A stretch of 7,362 nt of DNA from an uncultured Holophagaceae bacterium (GTDB lineage: Bacteria; Acidobacteriota; Holophagae; Holophagales; Holophagaceae): contig CAIRAS010000474.1 in the NCBI GenBank assembly GCA_903876615.1, positions 1 to 7,362 of the forward strand, in the 5' to 3' direction. Below the pieces are notes generated by a model, which did not search any database, was not told the origin of the DNA, and worked only from the letters and a program-made list of their open reading frames with translations. Both the position numbers and the translations under genes were made by a program. Positions 6,055 to 7,362 of the stretch are shown here, piece after piece (within the stretch, counting starts at the first letter, position 1; each line of letters starts with the position of its first letter).

Positions 6055-7194
6055 CTAGCCCTTCCGGCCAGCGGCCGCTTCCCGCCAGGCGGCGAGGAGC
6101 TTGGCCTCCTGCTCGGCCGTGGGACCCGCGAGCTTGTTGCGGCCCTTCTCGAGCTTCTCCTGGCCCTTGTACCAGGCGAGGGTGTCCTGCACCGTCTGGT
6201 CGGCGGGGCGGAAGCGCAGGCCGGCCTTCACGGCGCGGTCGTTGCGCCAGGTGTGGAAGCCCTTGGTCTCACCCGCATAGGGGGCCCAGATGGGGAACTC
6301 CAGGTCCTTCTGAGCGGCAATGAAGTCCGCGGGGATCCAGAGGGGCTTGCTGGCGGGGTTGCCCGCCTTCTGGCAGGCCGCCACCACGGTGCCCCAGGCC
6401 AGGCGCTGGGCGGGTCCGCAGGCGTTGAAGACGCCCAGGGTGCGCTGCTCCACCAGCAGGACCAGCCAGGTGGCGAGGTCGCGCACGTCGATGATCTGCA
6501 GGGGGTCGTCGGGGGCGCCGGGCACCGCGACGTCGCCGCCCCGGTCGAAGCGCGCGGGCCAGTAGGTGAAGCGGCCCGAGGGGTCATCGGGGCCCACGAT
6601 GTAGCCTGGGCGAATCACCGCGGTGCGGCCGGGCATGGCCTTCTGGGCCGCCTGCTCGCAGAGGGCCTTGAGGGCGCCGTAGTATTCGTAGCTCTTGCCC
6701 ATGTCCTCCAGGGTGGGATCAGGCATGGTGGCCAAGGGCGCGTCCTCGGTACCGGCCTCGGGGTTGGGCTCCTTGTAGGCGCTGATGCTGGAGAGGATCA
6801 GGTATTGGCGGACGCGCGGCGCCAGCAGCCCCGCCGAGGCTGCGACCATGCGCGGGTAGTAGGCGCTGTTGTCGATGACGGCATCCCAGGTGCCCTGCTC
6901 CAGGGCCTTGAGGCCGTCCCCCTTCTTCGGGTCGCGGTCGCCGTGCAGCTTCTCCACGCCGGGAAACAGCTCGGGCCGGGTCTTCCCGCGGTTGAACAGG
7001 GTCACCTGATGGCCGCGGGCCTGGGCGGCCTCGAGGGTGGCGGGGCCCAGGAAGCCCGTGCCGCCGAGGATCAGGAGCTTCAGCTTCCCGGCCTTGCCGG
7101 TGGCCTTGGTGGGGGTGGCGGCCAGGTCCAGTCCTGTGCTGGCCAGGGCGGCAGCGGTGGACCACTGAAGGAACTGGCGGCGGGAGGCGGTCAT
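6055..7194 (-). CDS. Tat-exported NAD-dependent epimerase/dehydratase-like protein (SDR superfamily)
   Basis: This 379-residue protein begins with a twin-arginine signal: SRRQFL at residues 4-9, a hydrophobic Ala/Leu stretch to about residue 20, and cleavage probably near 26. It should therefore be exported folded to the periplasm. The mature part is an extended short-chain dehydrogenase: GGTGFLG (44-50) is the nucleotide-binding glycine loop, LSSISAY (134-140) supplies the Ser, and YGALK (172-176) is the catalytic Tyr-x3-Lys. The end, after about residue 340, is a Lys/Glu/Ala-rich helical tail. Relatives act on nucleotide sugars or similar carbonyl compounds, but substrate here is unknown. 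The ATG at 7194 has GGAG 6 bases upstream (7201-7204). Exported NAD(P)-binding enzymes must load cofactor before transport, which the Tat route allows. Patatin-like phospholipase lies just downstream. Confidence 0.92.
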   Translation of the reverse strand: MTASRRQFLQWSTAAALASTGLDLAATPTKATGKAGKLKLLILGGTGFLGPATLEAAQARGHQVTLFNRGKTRPELFPGVEKLHGDRDPKKGDGLKALEQGTWDAVIDNSAYYPRMVAASAGLLAPRVRQYLILSSISAYKEPNPEAGTEDAPLATMPDPTLEDMGKSYEYYGALKALCEQAAQKAMPGRTAVIRPGYIVGPDDPSGRFTYWPARFDRGGDVAVPGAPDDPLQIIDVRDLATWLVLLVEQRTLGVFNACGPAQRLAWGTVVAACQKAGNPASKPLWIPADFIAAQKDLEFPIWAPYAGETKGFHTWRNDRAVKAGLRFRPADQTVQDTLAWYKGQEKLEKGRNKLAGPTAEQEAKLLAAWREAAAGRKG

Positions 7195-7200
7195 GGGGAA

Positions 7201-7204
7201 CTCC
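7201..7204 (-). promoter_or_regulatory. Ribosome binding site GGAG for the exported epimerase-like gene
   Basis: GGAG on the - strand lies 6 bases before the ATG at 7194 and fixes a start that leaves the twin-arginine motif at residues 5-6, as expected for a Tat signal. Confidence 0.6.
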
Positions 7205-7233
7205 GGGCGGGGATGCTCAGCGCGGGAATCGGG

Positions 7234-7264
7234 TTGACTTTTTCAACGCATGCTTGAAAATAAT
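7234..7264 (+). promoter_or_regulatory. AT-rich promoter/operator-like patch
   Basis: TTGACT (7234-7239) is a good -35 element, followed by GAAAAT (7256-7261, spacer 16) or AATAAT (7259-7264, spacer 19) as a possible -10. Overlapping it is the inverted repeat TTTTCAA-N7-TTGAAAA (7240-7246 and 7254-7260), placed where a bound repressor would block RNA polymerase. The patch separates the epimerase-like gene from a possible divergent gene on the + strand. Confidence 0.45.
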
Positions 7265-7362
7265 GGACATGCACATGTCGGTGGAAGGCTCCTCCTGCAC
7301 GCCGCGGCTCACCACAGGCGGCCGGGTACTGTCCACGCTGACCACCACGACTAATATTACGC
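7263..7362 (+). CDS. Possible start of an unknown gene, cut by the window edge
   Basis: From the ATG at 7263 a + strand frame stays open to the window end (33 codons), with mostly G or C in third positions, like the genes around it. ATGs at 7269 and 7275 are in the same frame, and the last fits best with the predicted promoter. No clear ribosome binding site is visible. The peptide, Ser/Thr-rich with TTGGRVLSTLTTTTN near the end, matches nothing I recognise. The opposite strand is also open here in one frame (stop at 7216-7218), which could be the tail of a gene upstream of the epimerase-like gene. The AT-rich promoter-like patch before 7263 makes the + reading more likely. Confidence 0.3.
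   Translation, partial: MDMHMSVEGSSCTPRLTTGGRVLSTLTTTTNIT

Noticed and set aside
5842..7257. 471-codon open frame on the + strand, opposite the epimerase-like gene
   Set aside because: Gly/Ala/Leu-rich shadow with no recognisable motif; the - strand carries a clear Tat signal, glycine loop and catalytic YxxxK.
7352..7360. TAATATTAC, identical to the nick-site nonamer of geminivirus-type rolling-circle origins
   Set aside because: Nine bases can occur by chance, no Rep gene is present, and no flanking stem can be checked because the window ends two bases later.

Overview
The window is high-GC bacterial chromosome, densely packed, with GC-rich third codon positions throughout. Several genes begin with short signal peptides ending in A-x-A-type sites, and there is a Tat-exported dehydrogenase-like protein. 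This mix, with a stand-alone E. coli-like ornithine carbamoyltransferase and an N-terminal-domain purple acid phosphatase, would fit an Acidobacteriota member of the Holophaga/Geothrix type. That is an impression from protein style only; other GC-rich lineages such as Myxococcota are not excluded.

Layout. (1) Positions 1-2625, all on the + strand: the C-terminal end of a complex I NuoF subunit, an EamA-type 10-helix transporter, and a secreted purple-acid-phosphatase-like enzyme, with gaps of 12 and 44 bp. (2) Positions 2627-4208, - strand: ornithine carbamoyltransferase, then a strong hairpin, then a small secreted protein of unknown function that ends 1 bp from the phosphatase stop. (3) Positions 4209-4453: a divergent control region with a clear promoter for the + strand gene and a 13-bp perfect palindrome. 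(4) Positions 4454-4882, + strand: a two-CBS-domain protein. (5) Positions 4879-7194, - strand: a Tat-exported NAD-dependent epimerase/dehydratase-like protein followed 33 bp later by a patatin-like phospholipase, probably one transcript. The patatin gene runs convergently into the CBS gene and shares a CTAG stop overlap with it. (6) Positions 7195-7362: an AT-rich operator/promoter-like patch and a possible gene start cut by the window edge.

The genes look like ordinary housekeeping and accessory functions: respiration, arginine metabolism, export, phosphate-ester and lipid hydrolysis. I see no phage, transposon, CRISPR, tRNA or rRNA, and no convincing new multi-gene system. The points most worth a second look are the two operator-like palindromes, the exported Rossmann-fold enzyme next to the patatin lipase, the small unassigned secreted protein, and the two convergent gene pairs that leave no room for terminators.
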